Source of the DNA: Hymenobacter aranciens
Lineage (GTDB): Bacteria > Bacteroidota > Bacteroidia > Cytophagales > Hymenobacteraceae
Direction of reading: 5' to 3'
Length of the DNA: 64,000 bases
Assembly: GCF_030580865.1 (NCBI RefSeq)
Contig: NZ_JAUQSY010000016.1
Coordinates: 62,001 to 126,000 of the forward strand
In this document: piece by piece, positions 1 to 7,313 of the stretch
Numbering within the stretch: position 1 is the stretch's first letter
How the letters are laid out: the number at the start of each line of letters is the position of its first letter
Position numbers and translations under genes: made by a program
Notes under the pieces: generated by a model
Databases searched by the model: none
Told to the model about the DNA's origin: nothing
What the model saw: only the letters and a program-made list of their open reading frames with translations

Positions 1-60
1 GGAACAACGACGCAGATACAGTAAAGCGGACATAATCACGGGGCAGAAGTACAAATATAC

Positions 61-122
61 GGGGCAAGGCCCCGGGCCGGCCGTACCTTTGGCGGCCAGA
101 AGAGCCCCGGCTCAGCGCCGGG
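61..122 (+). promoter_or_regulatory. Possible promoter and leader of the arsR-type gene
   Basis: TACCTTTG at 84-91 matches the Bacteroidota -7 consensus TAnnTTTG exactly, but no TTG lies at the usual distance upstream, so the -33 box is weak. Two small GC hairpins flank it: GGGGC/GCCCC at 61-73 and CCCGGC/GCCGGG at 106-122. The first bases of the window (about 7-15) carry ACGACGCAG, the core found inside several inverted-repeat elements, so a repeat may end just outside the left edge. Confidence 0.4.
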
Positions 123-135
123 TTCCAGACACTAG

Positions 136-522
136 ATGCGCTTGAAACATTTCACGGTTGCGTTCGGGCAACAACTTTTTAAGGCTCTGGGCGACGATAG
201 CCGCGTCCGCATCCTACACTTGCTGCTGCGCAACCGCGAAATGGTGGTGGCCGACCTGGAGCAGGTGCTCGATTTTACGCAAACAAAAACCTCGCGCCAG
301 CTGGCCTACCTCAAAAACGCCGGCCTGGTGAGCATGCGCCGCCTCGACAACTGGATGTTCTACTTCATCAAGGAAGAGGCGGTGGAACTGCTGCAACAGT
401 TGCTCGGCTTCATGGAAAAAGACCCGCAATTGGTCCACGACCAGCAGATTTACCAAACCCTGTGGTCGAACCGGGAATTGGCGGCGTATAAGCTGCAAAA
501 CCGCCGCTGGCAGGGAGAATAG
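136..522 (+). CDS. ArsR-family winged-helix transcriptional regulator
   Basis: A 128-residue single-domain DNA-binding protein. Residues about 15-80 form the ArsR winged helix: an entry helix with ALGDDSRVRILHLLL, a recognition helix around TQTKTSRQLAYLKNAGLV, and a wing ending in WMFYFI. No cysteine cluster or CxC metal motif is present, so metal sensing is unlikely; the SdpR-like, metal-free part of the family fits better. The ligand and targets are unknown. It is followed on the same strand by a small ferredoxin gene, separated by an inverted repeat with tandem-repeat arms. The ATG at 136 is a good start because the domain begins a few residues later. Confidence 0.85.
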   Translation: MRLKHFTVAFGQQLFKALGDDSRVRILHLLLRNREMVVADLEQVLDFTQTKTSRQLAYLKNAGLVSMRRLDNWMFYFIKEEAVELLQQLLGFMEKDPQLVHDQQIYQTLWSNRELAAYKLQNRRWQGE

Positions 523-617
523 TAGTGAGGTGGTGAAATAGTGAGATGGCGGGTTTGTTGTTCTGTCGATATTCACCGCCTTACCACCTAAACTCACCAT
601 TTCACCACCTCACTACT
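521..617. repeat. Intergenic inverted repeat with tandem-repeat arms (arsR-type / ferredoxin gap)
   Basis: The left arm (521-548) and right arm (591-617) are reverse complements with about one mismatch. Each arm is itself a degenerate short tandem repeat built on units like GTGAGGTG and GTGAAATA. It fills the gap between two co-directional genes and has no T-run, so it does not look like a classical terminator. Elements of the same design but different sequence lie at 11761, 49581 and 56834. Confidence 0.8.
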
Positions 618-622
618 TCACC

Positions 623-943
623 ATGTCCCAGACCCGCCGCCTGTTCGTTTGCACCAATCAGAAATCGGGCGTGGGCGACGACGTGGCTAAGGCCCTGAAG
701 AAGGAGCTGAAAATTCAGGGCCTGAAAAAGCTCTTTACCGGCGGCGAAAAGCAGCGCGTGCGGGTGCAGACCTGCAATTGCCTCGACCTGTGCAAGCAGT
801 GCAAAAAGGGCCCGGGCGCCGCGCTTATCGTGTATCCGGAGGGCACGGTGTATGGCAACGTGCGGCCCAATGACGCCGCCGCCATCGTGGAAGACCACCT
901 CGGCCGCGACCGCGTGGTGAAGCGGCTGCTGCTGGAAGAATAA
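623..943 (+). CDS. Thioredoxin-like (2Fe-2S) ferredoxin
   Basis: A 106-residue cytoplasmic electron carrier of the thioredoxin-fold ferredoxin family. Cysteines are at positions 10 (FVCTNQKSG), 51, 53, 57 and 60 (TCNCLDLCKQC), enough to ligate a [2Fe-2S] cluster. The N-terminal beta strand followed by an alanine- and lysine-rich helix and the GNV-type C-terminal segment fit the family. Its redox partner is not in the window. It may be co-transcribed with the ArsR-type gene upstream. Confidence 0.85.
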   Translation: MSQTRRLFVCTNQKSGVGDDVAKALKKELKIQGLKKLFTGGEKQRVRVQTCNCLDLCKQCKKGPGAALIVYPEGTVYGNVRPNDAAAIVEDHLGRDRVVKRLLLEE

Positions 944-1022
944 AGGTTTGGGGGGCGGCGGCCAACCGTAGGGCGGCGGAATCCGTTGATACCGCACTCT
1001 ACTTATCCATTTCCCGCTTCCC

Positions 1023-2297
1023 ATGCGCTTCTTTTATTTGGCCGCCACCTTGCTGGGGGTGGCCAGCAGTGCCGCCGCCCAGGGCCCGGCCGCTTCCGAA
1101 CCAACGGAACCCGTTACCGCTGCCTCCGCTATTGCTGCGCCGGCGCCGCTCGGCATCAAATCAACCAAGATTCTGGGTTTGCCGCCGCGGCTGAAGCTGC
1201 TGCCCATCCCGGTCGTCTTTTACCAGGAAGAAACCGGGCTGGGCTACGGGCTGGGCTTGCTGCTGAGCGGCCCGCTGGGCAAGGACGTGAGCGACACCAC
1301 CACGCGCTCGTCGCTCATCCGGGCGCAGTACTGGACCACCACCGAAAGCCAGTCGCTGCTGCAGCTCACGCACACGGTGTACACGCCGGGCGAGAAGTTT
1401 TACCTGGCTGGCGAAATCAGTGCTTACGACCTGGGGCTGTTTTACTACGGCGTGGGCAACGACAATAAGAAAGAAAACGAGTCGGAGCAGAAATACAAGC
1501 TCTTCATCGTCAATCAGCGGATTCAGAAGCGCGTGGCCAAAGACTGGTTTGCCGGGGCGCAGTACCGCCTCACCGACGTCAGCGACATCCGCTACGATAA
1601 GGCGGCGGAAAACGGCGCGACTAACTTCTTCGCCCTCGACCCGCGGGTGAGCGAGCGGGAGCGGCGTGGCACCACGGTGTCGGGCCTCGGGCCGGTGGTT
1701 ACGTACGACTCGCGCGACGTGGCCCTGGCCTCCTATACCGGCAGCTACCTCGACCTGAGCGCGACTTTCAACGGCAAAGGCTTAGGCTCCGATTTTAACT
1801 TCACCCGCTACCAGGTCGATGCCCGGCACTTCCAGCCGCTGTTTGGCTCCACCAAAACCATTCTGGCCTTGCACGCGCTGGGCCAGTTTCACTCCGGCGA
1901 CGTGCCCTTCCGCGAGCTGGCCGGCATCGGGGCCAACCTGGGCGGCACGCTCTACAACAGCGCCAACGTGATGCGTGGCCTCTACGAGCAGCGCTTCCGC
2001 GACCGGCAACTGGCCGTGGTAGAAGCCGAGCTGCGGCAGTACCTGTTCTGGCGCTTCGACGTGGCCGCCTTCGGTGGCATTGGCGAAACGGCCTACAAGT
2101 TCAACGATTTCACTAGCGACGGCCTCAAGGGTGCCGGGGGGCTGGGGGTGCGCTTCCACTTCATTCGCCCGGTTGAGAACGGCGTGAACCGCCACTTCCA
2201 GCGTAGCCGCGCCAACCGCGTGAACCTGCGCCTCGACTACGCCGTGGGTACCGATAGCCCGGCGGCGCTGTACTTTGCCATCGGCGAGGCTTTTTAA
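1023..2297 (+). CDS. BamA/TamA-family outer membrane beta-barrel protein
   Basis: A 424-residue protein with a cleavable signal peptide (residues 1-19, ending SSAAAQ). The rest alternates short beta strands with aromatic girdles, typical of the C-terminal barrel of the Omp85 surface-antigen family. The GLGPVVTYDSRDVALASYTGSYLDL stretch (about 218-243) and the conserved late FGGIGE region resemble the bacterial surface antigen domain. No POTRA repeats precede the barrel, so this is the barrel-only form common in Bacteroidota rather than BamA itself. The substrate is unknown. A strong terminator follows. Confidence 0.75.
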   Translation: MRFFYLAATLLGVASSAAAQGPAASEPTEPVTAASAIAAPAPLGIKSTKILGLPPRLKLLPIPVVFYQEETGLGYGLGLLLSGPLGKDVSDTTTRSSLIRAQYWTTTESQSLLQLTHTVYTPGEKFYLAGEISAYDLGLFYYGVGNDNKKENESEQKYKLFIVNQRIQKRVAKDWFAGAQYRLTDVSDIRYDKAAENGATNFFALDPRVSERERRGTTVSGLGPVVTYDSRDVALASYTGSYLDLSATFNGKGLGSDFNFTRYQVDARHFQPLFGSTKTILALHALGQFHSGDVPFRELAGIGANLGGTLYNSANVMRGLYEQRFRDRQLAVVEAELRQYLFWRFDVAAFGGIGETAYKFNDFTSDGLKGAGGLGVRFHFIRPVENGVNRHFQRSRANRVNLRLDYAVGTDSPAALYFAIGEAF

Positions 2298-2321
2298 GGC
2301 CAGCTGTTTGAACACGTTCGG

Positions 2322-2355
2322 AAGTCCTTGTGCGTAAGTACAAGGACTTTTTTTT
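2322..2355 (+). terminator. Rho-independent terminator after the barrel gene
   Basis: AAGTCCTTGT pairs with ACAAGGACTT across an 8-base loop, followed by a run of eight T. It ends the 1023-2297 unit. It also rules out an in-frame start at 2328 for the next gene, because that codon would lie inside the stem. Confidence 0.9.
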
Positions 2356-2429
2356 ATGCGCAGGGTAGGAAGTTTCGGTGCGCAAGCTCGGCTTTATCCT
2401 TTGAGAATGCAGCGCGTACTGAATGGCGC

Positions 2430-3644
2430 ATGAACCACGCTACGCCTGCCCGTTTTCATATTTCCCAGGCCGGGACCGGGGCTGCTCCGGCGCTGGCCGT
2501 TGCTGAAGCTGCGCCGCTGAGAGACGACGCCGCCACCAGCCTGCGGGCCCAGCTGCCGCCACCGCACCGCGCCTTGCAGGCCTGCGTCATCATCCCCGCC
2601 AAGGATGAAGCGGCCGGCCTGCCCGCCACCCTGGCAGCGCTGGCGGCCCAACTCGACCGGCACGGCCAGCCCTGGCCCGTCAATTCGTTTGAGATTATCG
2701 TGCTGGCCAACAATTGCCACGACGCCACCGCCGAAGTAGTGCGCGCCCAAGCCCGCCGCTACCCGCAGCTGTCGCTCCACGTGGCCGAGCTGTGCCTGCC
2801 GCCGGCCCAGGCCCACGTCGGGCGGGCCCGCCGCCTGCTCATGGACGAGGCCGGCGCCCGCCTGGAGCTGGTAGGCCAGCCCGCCGGCCTCATCCTCAGC
2901 ACCGATGCCGACACCCAGGTGGCGCCCAATTGGCTGGCGGCTAATCTGGCCGCCGTTGCCGCCGGGGCCGAAGCCGTGGGCGGCCGCATCCTGACGCTGG
3001 CCGATGAGCTGAACGTTTGCCCGACTGTGCGCCGCACCCAGCTGCGCGACGCCGCCTACCACCTGCTCCGCGCCCAGCTCGAAAGCCGGCTCGACCCCGA
3101 CCCGGCCGACCCCTGGCCCCGCCACCACCAGCACTTTGGCGCCAGCCTGGCCCTTACGGCGCGGGCCTACCGCCGCGTGGGCGGCCTGCCCGACGTGCGC
3201 TACCTCGAGGACGAGGCCCTGTGGCAGGCCCTGCGGCGGCACGACGTGCCCCTGCGGCACTGCCCGGCGGTGCGCGTCGTCACCTCGGGCCGGCACGAGG
3301 GGCGGGTGGAAGTGGGCTTGTCGTGGCAACTGCGGCAGTGGGCCACGCTGCACCAGCAGCAGGCCGAGCCGCTGGTGGAGTGTCCGGCGCAGCTGGCCGC
3401 CCTGTGGCGGGCGCGCCGCCAGCTGCGGGCCGTGTGGGCGGGCCGCGCAACGCTGGATGCCGCCCTGGCGCAGGCACTGCGGATAGGCTTGCCTGAGCTA
3501 ACGGCCTTGTTGGGTCAGGCGGCCCCTTTTGGCCAGTTGTGGGAAGACGTGCTGGCGGCACGCCGCGCCGCTGGCGACACCATTGCGCTGCAGCCGCTGT
3601 CGCTGGCCCTGGCAGGCTTGCGCCTGCTGCTGGCCCGGGCGTAG
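2430..3644 (+). CDS. Glycosyltransferase family 2 protein
   Basis: A 404-residue predicted inverting glycosyltransferase with a GT-A fold. Near the N-terminus ACVIIPAKDEAAGLPATL is the nucleotide-sugar entry strand and loop. FEIIVLANNCHDAT follows, and ILSTDADTQV carries the DxD-like metal/nucleotide site. YLEDEALWQAL (late GT-A region) holds the acidic catalytic-base motif. No membrane segment is evident, so it probably acts at the cytoplasmic face. The ATG at 2430 was chosen over the upstream 2328 start, which falls in a terminator. It converges on a methyltransferase/PIG-L/acyl-CoA dehydrogenase operon with which such enzymes often cluster. The acceptor is unknown. Confidence 0.8.
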   Translation: MNHATPARFHISQAGTGAAPALAVAEAAPLRDDAATSLRAQLPPPHRALQACVIIPAKDEAAGLPATLAALAAQLDRHGQPWPVNSFEIIVLANNCHDATAEVVRAQARRYPQLSLHVAELCLPPAQAHVGRARRLLMDEAGARLELVGQPAGLILSTDADTQVAPNWLAANLAAVAAGAEAVGGRILTLADELNVCPTVRRTQLRDAAYHLLRAQLESRLDPDPADPWPRHHQHFGASLALTARAYRRVGGLPDVRYLEDEALWQALRRHDVPLRHCPAVRVVTSGRHEGRVEVGLSWQLRQWATLHQQQAEPLVECPAQLAALWRARRQLRAVWAGRATLDAALAQALRIGLPELTALLGQAAPFGQLWEDVLAARRAAGDTIALQPLSLALAGLRLLLARA

Positions 3645-3689
3645 GGCAATAGGGCGCGCTGATTGCCTTTACCGCTGGGGCTGGGGTTG

Positions 3690-3802
3690 CCACAAATTTT
3701 ATTTGTGGAAAAATTTGTGTTATGGTTTACCACAAATTTTCTGTTGATAAAAATTTGTGGTATCGAGTGCCACAAATTTTATTTGTAGAAAAAGTTGTGG
3801 TA
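3690..3802. repeat. Three 40-bp tandem repeats with internal dyad symmetry
   Basis: CCACAAATTTT begins at 3690, 3730 and 3770, an exact 40-bp period. Within each unit it is followed 8-10 bases later by an inverted copy (AAAATTTGTGG or close variants), so every unit is a dyad. The block is strikingly AT-rich against GC-rich flanks and ends 15 bases before the ATG of the helix-turn-helix gene at 3817. It looks like an operator array, and autoregulation by that protein is a natural guess. It is not CRISPR: the 7-10 base linkers are far too short. Confidence 0.85.
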
Positions 3803-3816
3803 ATCCCCGCCCATCC

Positions 3817-4446
3817 ATGTATCGCCCCGACCATTCTATTGCCCGCCTTGTTCAATACCTCGGCCTGACTCAGGTAGACCTAGCCGGTTACCTCGGGGTG
3901 AGCCGCGACCAGCTGGCCGGCTACGCCAGCGACCGGCACAGCCTGCCGATGCTGCCCAATCTGTACCTGGTCCACCTGTGTGGCAAGGTGCCACCGGCCG
4001 TGCTTAACGACCCGGCCTACCGGGCCCGGCGCCTGTGGCCAGCCGATGAACCTCTGTCGCTGGCCGAGGTGCTCGACCCGGCCGCCCCCGGCGGCCCCCT
4101 GCAGGTGGGGCCGCTACGGCTGCGAATGCTGGAATGCAAGCTGCAGGCCCACCGGGTGCGGCTCGAAATAGCGCGGGCCAGCCGCAAGCTGGCCCAGGCC
4201 CTGGCCCGGCAGCAGCTGCTGCCCGCCCTGCGTGCCGACCCGGGCTTCCCGGACAGCCTGCGCGATGAAGCCCGCGAAGCTCGCCGCCAGCGCTGGCTCG
4301 ACTGGCTGGCCCAGGACACGGAATCCCAGCTGCGGGCTTACGACCGCACCGCCCAGGCCCTGCGGGTGCTGCGGGCCGAAGCCCTCGAAAGCGAAGAAGC
4401 GCGCTTGCAGGCTTTGCTTGATACCCTGCCGCCCGAAAGCGAGTAA
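3817..4446 (+). CDS. Helix-turn-helix protein with long helical C-terminus
   Basis: A 209-residue protein of no recognised named family. The N-terminus (about 6-45, IARLVQYLGLTQVDLAGYLG then VSRDQLAGYASDRHSLP) reads as an XRE/Cro-like helix-turn-helix. The remainder is rich in Ala, Leu, Arg and Glu with long amphipathic helices, especially about 100-200, consistent with a coiled-coil oligomerisation region. A GTG start at 3757 is possible in frame but would begin inside the repeat array; the ATG at 3817 places the first residue at the conserved-looking MYRPDHS. It separates the glycosyltransferase from the convergent methyltransferase. Binding to the adjacent 40-bp repeats is inferred only. 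Confidence 0.65.
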   Translation: MYRPDHSIARLVQYLGLTQVDLAGYLGVSRDQLAGYASDRHSLPMLPNLYLVHLCGKVPPAVLNDPAYRARRLWPADEPLSLAEVLDPAAPGGPLQVGPLRLRMLECKLQAHRVRLEIARASRKLAQALARQQLLPALRADPGFPDSLRDEAREARRQRWLDWLAQDTESQLRAYDRTAQALRVLRAEALESEEARLQALLDTLPPESE

Positions 4447-4455
4447 TGCGTGGGG

Positions 4456-5052
4456 TTAGCGTTTCTCCAGCACGTCGAGCCGGTAGGTGTCGTGCCGTTG
4501 CCCGCTGAGGTGGCGGAGCGGGCCGGTTTCGCCGGCTTGGTTTAGAAAATGCGCGTGCACTTCGTCGCCCGTCAGCGGGTAGTCGTGCACCGGGGGCGTC
4601 CAGTGCACCAGCACGAGCTGGCCGCCGCTGGGCAGGGCGTCGATGAGCAGCCGGGTGGCCTTCTCCAGGTCGGCCGGGGCCCAGTAATAGCCCACTTCCG
4701 ACACCAGAATCAAGTCGAACGGCTGCGGCGGAAACTCCTCGGGCACCTGCATTCGCCGGATTTCGACCTGCGGCAAGCCCGCGCAGCGCTGCCGGGCCTT
4801 GAACAAGGCCGTTTCGCTTACATCCACGGCCAGCAGGTGGCCGCAGCGCGGCGCCAGCTGCGCCGTGAGCACCCCCAGCGAGCAGCCGATTTCGAACGCC
4901 TCGGCGTAGTGCGGCCGGGGCAGGGCGGCCAGGGTAGCGGCGTATTTGCCGTGCTCGTAGGCGCTGGTTTCGAAGTGCCAGGGGTCGGCGTTGGCCGCGT
5001 ACACGTGGTCGAAATACTCGGGCGGCAGGCTATTGGGCTGGTTCTCGTTCAT
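4456..5052 (-). CDS. NodS-like SAM-dependent methyltransferase
   Basis: A 198-residue class I methyltransferase. FEIGCSLGVLTAQLA (motif I, SAM binding) is followed by LLAVDVSETALFKAR (acidic motif II) and FDLILVSEVGYYW (motif III/IV), the arrangement of NodS-type N-methyltransferases that act on deacetylated amino sugars. The start was taken at the ATG at 5052; longer in-frame starts lie wholly inside the upstream PIG-L gene. It overlaps that gene by 23 bases, so translation is probably coupled, and I recall fused PIG-L/methyltransferase proteins in other bacteria. The substrate is unknown. Confidence 0.8.
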   Translation of the reverse strand: MNENQPNSLPPEYFDHVYAANADPWHFETSAYEHGKYAATLAALPRPHYAEAFEIGCSLGVLTAQLAPRCGHLLAVDVSETALFKARQRCAGLPQVEIRRMQVPEEFPPQPFDLILVSEVGYYWAPADLEKATRLLIDALPSGGQLVLVHWTPPVHDYPLTGDEVHAHFLNQAGETGPLRHLSGQRHDTYRLDVLEKR

Positions 5053-5959
5053 CAGATAGGGCTTCAAAATAAACTTCGTAAGGCTGCTGAAAATGAGCCA
5101 GCATTTCCGGATACAGCAGAAATCCGTTGGCATCGTCGGTGAAAATGCCGGGCGCCAGCTGCGAGCGATGCGCACGAATGGCGCGCTGCTTCTGCGGCAG
5201 CGCGGCCCCAATATCGAGCCGGAAGCCACGCACGCCGTCGGCGGGCTGGGGCAGGTCGGCGGGGGCGGCGCGCTCCCAGGCCCACACCACGTATTCGAGG
5301 CGGTGGGGCGGGGCGGGCAGCTGCGCCAGCGCCGCCTGCACCAGCTGGCTGCTGGCGCGGTGGTCGGGGTGGGGGTCGCGGCGCCAGGGCGCCAGCACGG
5401 TGGCGGGCTGGGTTTCTTCTAAAAAGGTGCGCAGCCGTTTCACCGCTTCGGTAAAGCCGGGCTGCCCCTCGGCGGGCACCTGGCCATCGGGCAGTCGCAG
5501 GCACAGCGGCTCGTGGGCGTCGACGCCCAGCAGGCTTAGCGAGTGGCGCAGCTCGCCCTCGCGCACGGCCCGGCGGGCCTCGGGCGAAAACAAGCGGGAG
5601 CGCGGGTGCGACATCGTGCCGTCGCTCACCAGCACTGGGTGCACCGGCTGGCCGGCCTGGGCCAGCAGCGCCAGCAGGCCGCCGCAGCCCAGCGCCTCAT
5701 CGTCGGGGTGGGGGATAACGACGACGGTAGGGCCAAACTGAGCCGCGTAGTCGGCGGAGCGAAGTGGAAGGTCGGCGAAAGCGGTCAAAAGCGTATGATA
5801 TGATATGTAGCTGGCGCGCGTCTCCGACGCGTGCCGATTGGGTTCGAGCCTCCGGCTCGTTATTCTGAGCGGCTCGTCCGGTAGGTCGTTCTGGCGCCGA
5901 GTCAGAGACTCGAAGCCAGTCGGCACGCGTCGGAGACGCGCGCCAGCAGAAATTGGCAC
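5030..5959 (-). CDS. PIG-L family N-deacetylase with repeat-encoded N-terminus
   Basis: A metal-dependent deacetylase of the PIG-L/LmbE family, acting on N-acetyl sugars or related amides. HPDDE at 84-88 and HPDH at 197-200 are the zinc-binding motifs. The catalytic domain starts around residue 55. Residues about 5-50 are encoded by a 138-bp inverted repeat (5810-5947). No ATG or GTG lies between that repeat and the HPDDE motif; a TTG at 5788 is the only plausible internal start, and the in-frame ATG at 5959 lies beyond the repeat. The true start is therefore uncertain. It sits between the acyl-CoA dehydrogenase upstream and the overlapping methyltransferase downstream. Confidence 0.8.
   Translation of the reverse strand: MPISAGARLRRVPTGFESLTRRQNDLPDEPLRITSRRLEPNRHASETRASYISYHTLLTAFADLPLRSADYAAQFGPTVVVIPHPDDEALGCGGLLALLAQAGQPVHPVLVSDGTMSHPRSRLFSPEARRAVREGELRHSLSLLGVDAHEPLCLRLPDGQVPAEGQPGFTEAVKRLRTFLEETQPATVLAPWRRDPHPDHRASSQLVQAALAQLPAPPHRLEYVVWAWERAAPADLPQPADGVRGFRLDIGAALPQKQRAIRAHRSQLAPGIFTDDANGFLLYPEMLAHFQQPYEVYFEALSDEREPAQ
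5810..5947. repeat. 138-bp inverted repeat (REP/MITE-like) inside the PIG-L reading frame
   Basis: The 32-base arms 5810-5841 and 5916-5947 are reverse complements with one mismatch. Each arm contains its own small palindrome (CGCGTC/GACGCG). The inner 75 bases continue the symmetry with TTCGAG and CTCGAA segments. The structure, a palindromic pair in inverted orientation, resembles bacterial interspersed mosaic elements made of two REPs. No transposase is nearby. Confidence 0.85.
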
Positions 5960-5962
5960 GGG

Positions 5963-7180
5963 CTACCACAGCTGGTTGGCCGGCTCCGCGTGTTCCAGCA
6001 CGAAGCGGCCCACGTCAGCCAGGGCTGCATCGGGCGCGGGCTGGCGCAGGTAGTGCGTCAGGTCGCGGTGCAGGCGCTCGAAGGGCTCGGGCTGGAGCAG
6101 GCCGCGGGCGCCCACGCAGCGCTCGGCCAGCCGCAGCATATCGAGGCAGATGGTTTCGATGGCCGTGCGGGTCATGTTGGCGTAGGCCACGGTGGCTTCG
6201 GCCGGGGCCTGGGCAGCGGCCTGCTGGGCCGCGCCGCGTAGCCAGTGCCGCCCGCTTTCCAGCAGGATGGCCATTTCGCCCAGGCGCTGGCGCTGGTAAG
6301 GGTCGTCGAGCCGGCCCAGGCTGCGCAGGAAGCGCCGCGTTTCGTCAAACACCGCCTCGGCCCCGCCCAGTTGCACCGCCGCGAAGCGAATGGCCCCGCC
6401 GCTAAACCACGGCTGGCGGTAATACTCGTTAGCCGGGCCGATAAGCGCGTCGGCCGCCAGCTCCAGCTCCGCCAAATCAGCCCGGAAGCTGGCCGAGGCC
6501 CGCATCCCCAGCGGCCGCCAGAAAGAGCGGTCGAGCACGGGCGGTTGCGCCTCCGCATCCAGCACGAACAGCTGCCAGCCCTGCCCCTCGGGCAAGGCCC
6601 CAGTAATGAGCGGGCGGCTAACATGCCCCGCGCCCGAGGCAAATGTCTTGGCCCCATGCAGGCGGTAACGCCCGTCCGGCAAAGCCTCCAGCTGCACGCC
6701 TTGCGCCGGATTCTCGGTATTCCACACGCCGAACAAATGCCCGGCCCGGGCATCGGCCGCCGCCCGCGCCACCTGCGCCGCGCTGCCAAACTGCTGGATG
6801 AGCAGCAGCGCGTTCAAATGGCCTTCGTAAATACGTCCCACCGCCAGATTGCCGCGCCCGATGTGGCGCAGCAGCTCCAGTAGTGGCCCGGTAGCGGCGG
6901 GCGTGTCGAGGCCTGCGCCGCCCAGGTCGGCCGGAAGCGTGGCCGTGAGCAGGCCGGCGGCGCGCAGCAGGTCAAACTCCTGAGTTGGAAACCCGCCGAC
7001 GGCATCCGTGGCGGCGGCCAGCGCAAACAGCTGCGGAGCCAGCCGGGCACCCGCGGCTTCGGCCGCCGGGGTGCCGGGGACGGTGGCGGGCAGCGGTTCG
7101 GGCGGAAAAGCTGGATTGGCGGATAAGTCGGCGACCATGCGGGGGAGGGGAGTGACGGGAACCTTGCTATACTGTGCCAT
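5963..7180 (-). CDS. Acyl-CoA dehydrogenase family protein
   Basis: A 405-residue flavoprotein of the acyl-CoA dehydrogenase superfamily. The N-terminal helical domain (about 45-150) includes FDLLRAAGLLTATLPADLGG. A middle beta domain (about 160-260) has the RYRLHGAKTFASGAGHV substrate/flavin stretch. A C-terminal helical bundle follows, with ERCVGARGLLQPEPFERLHRDL near the end. It is the first gene of a minus-strand operon with PIG-L deacetylase and methyltransferase, which argues for a biosynthetic rather than beta-oxidation role. The substrate is not known. The gene is divergent from purH. Confidence 0.8.
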   Translation of the reverse strand: MAQYSKVPVTPLPRMVADLSANPAFPPEPLPATVPGTPAAEAAGARLAPQLFALAAATDAVGGFPTQEFDLLRAAGLLTATLPADLGGAGLDTPAATGPLLELLRHIGRGNLAVGRIYEGHLNALLLIQQFGSAAQVARAAADARAGHLFGVWNTENPAQGVQLEALPDGRYRLHGAKTFASGAGHVSRPLITGALPEGQGWQLFVLDAEAQPPVLDRSFWRPLGMRASASFRADLAELELAADALIGPANEYYRQPWFSGGAIRFAAVQLGGAEAVFDETRRFLRSLGRLDDPYQRQRLGEMAILLESGRHWLRGAAQQAAAQAPAEATVAYANMTRTAIETICLDMLRLAERCVGARGLLQPEPFERLHRDLTHYLRQPAPDAALADVGRFVLEHAEPANQLW

Positions 7181-7244
7181 CAGCGCTGGGGTTAAAGCCG
7201 GGCTTTTAAAACCGCCGGAATATCCGAATTAACCGGGCGGGCGC

Positions 7245-7276
7245 TTGGCCCCGCCCCAGGGTCGGGCCTACCTTTG
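7245..7276 (+). promoter_or_regulatory. purH promoter
   Basis: TTGG at 7245-7248 and TACCTTTG at 7269-7276 are separated by 20 bases, an excellent match to the Bacteroidota -33/-7 promoter. The start codon follows at 7314. Confidence 0.8.
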
Positions 7277-7313
7277 TGGCCGGCAATTTCGCCCCGCTTT
7301 TTCCCCGCCGATT

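Noticed and set aside
3690..3802. CRISPR-like array of three regular repeats
   Set aside because: The units are joined by 7-10 base linkers, each unit is a dyad, and no cas gene is near.
5810..5947. Insertion sequence
   Set aside because: It is only 138 bp with no transposase and no visible target duplication; a REP/MITE-like element fits better.
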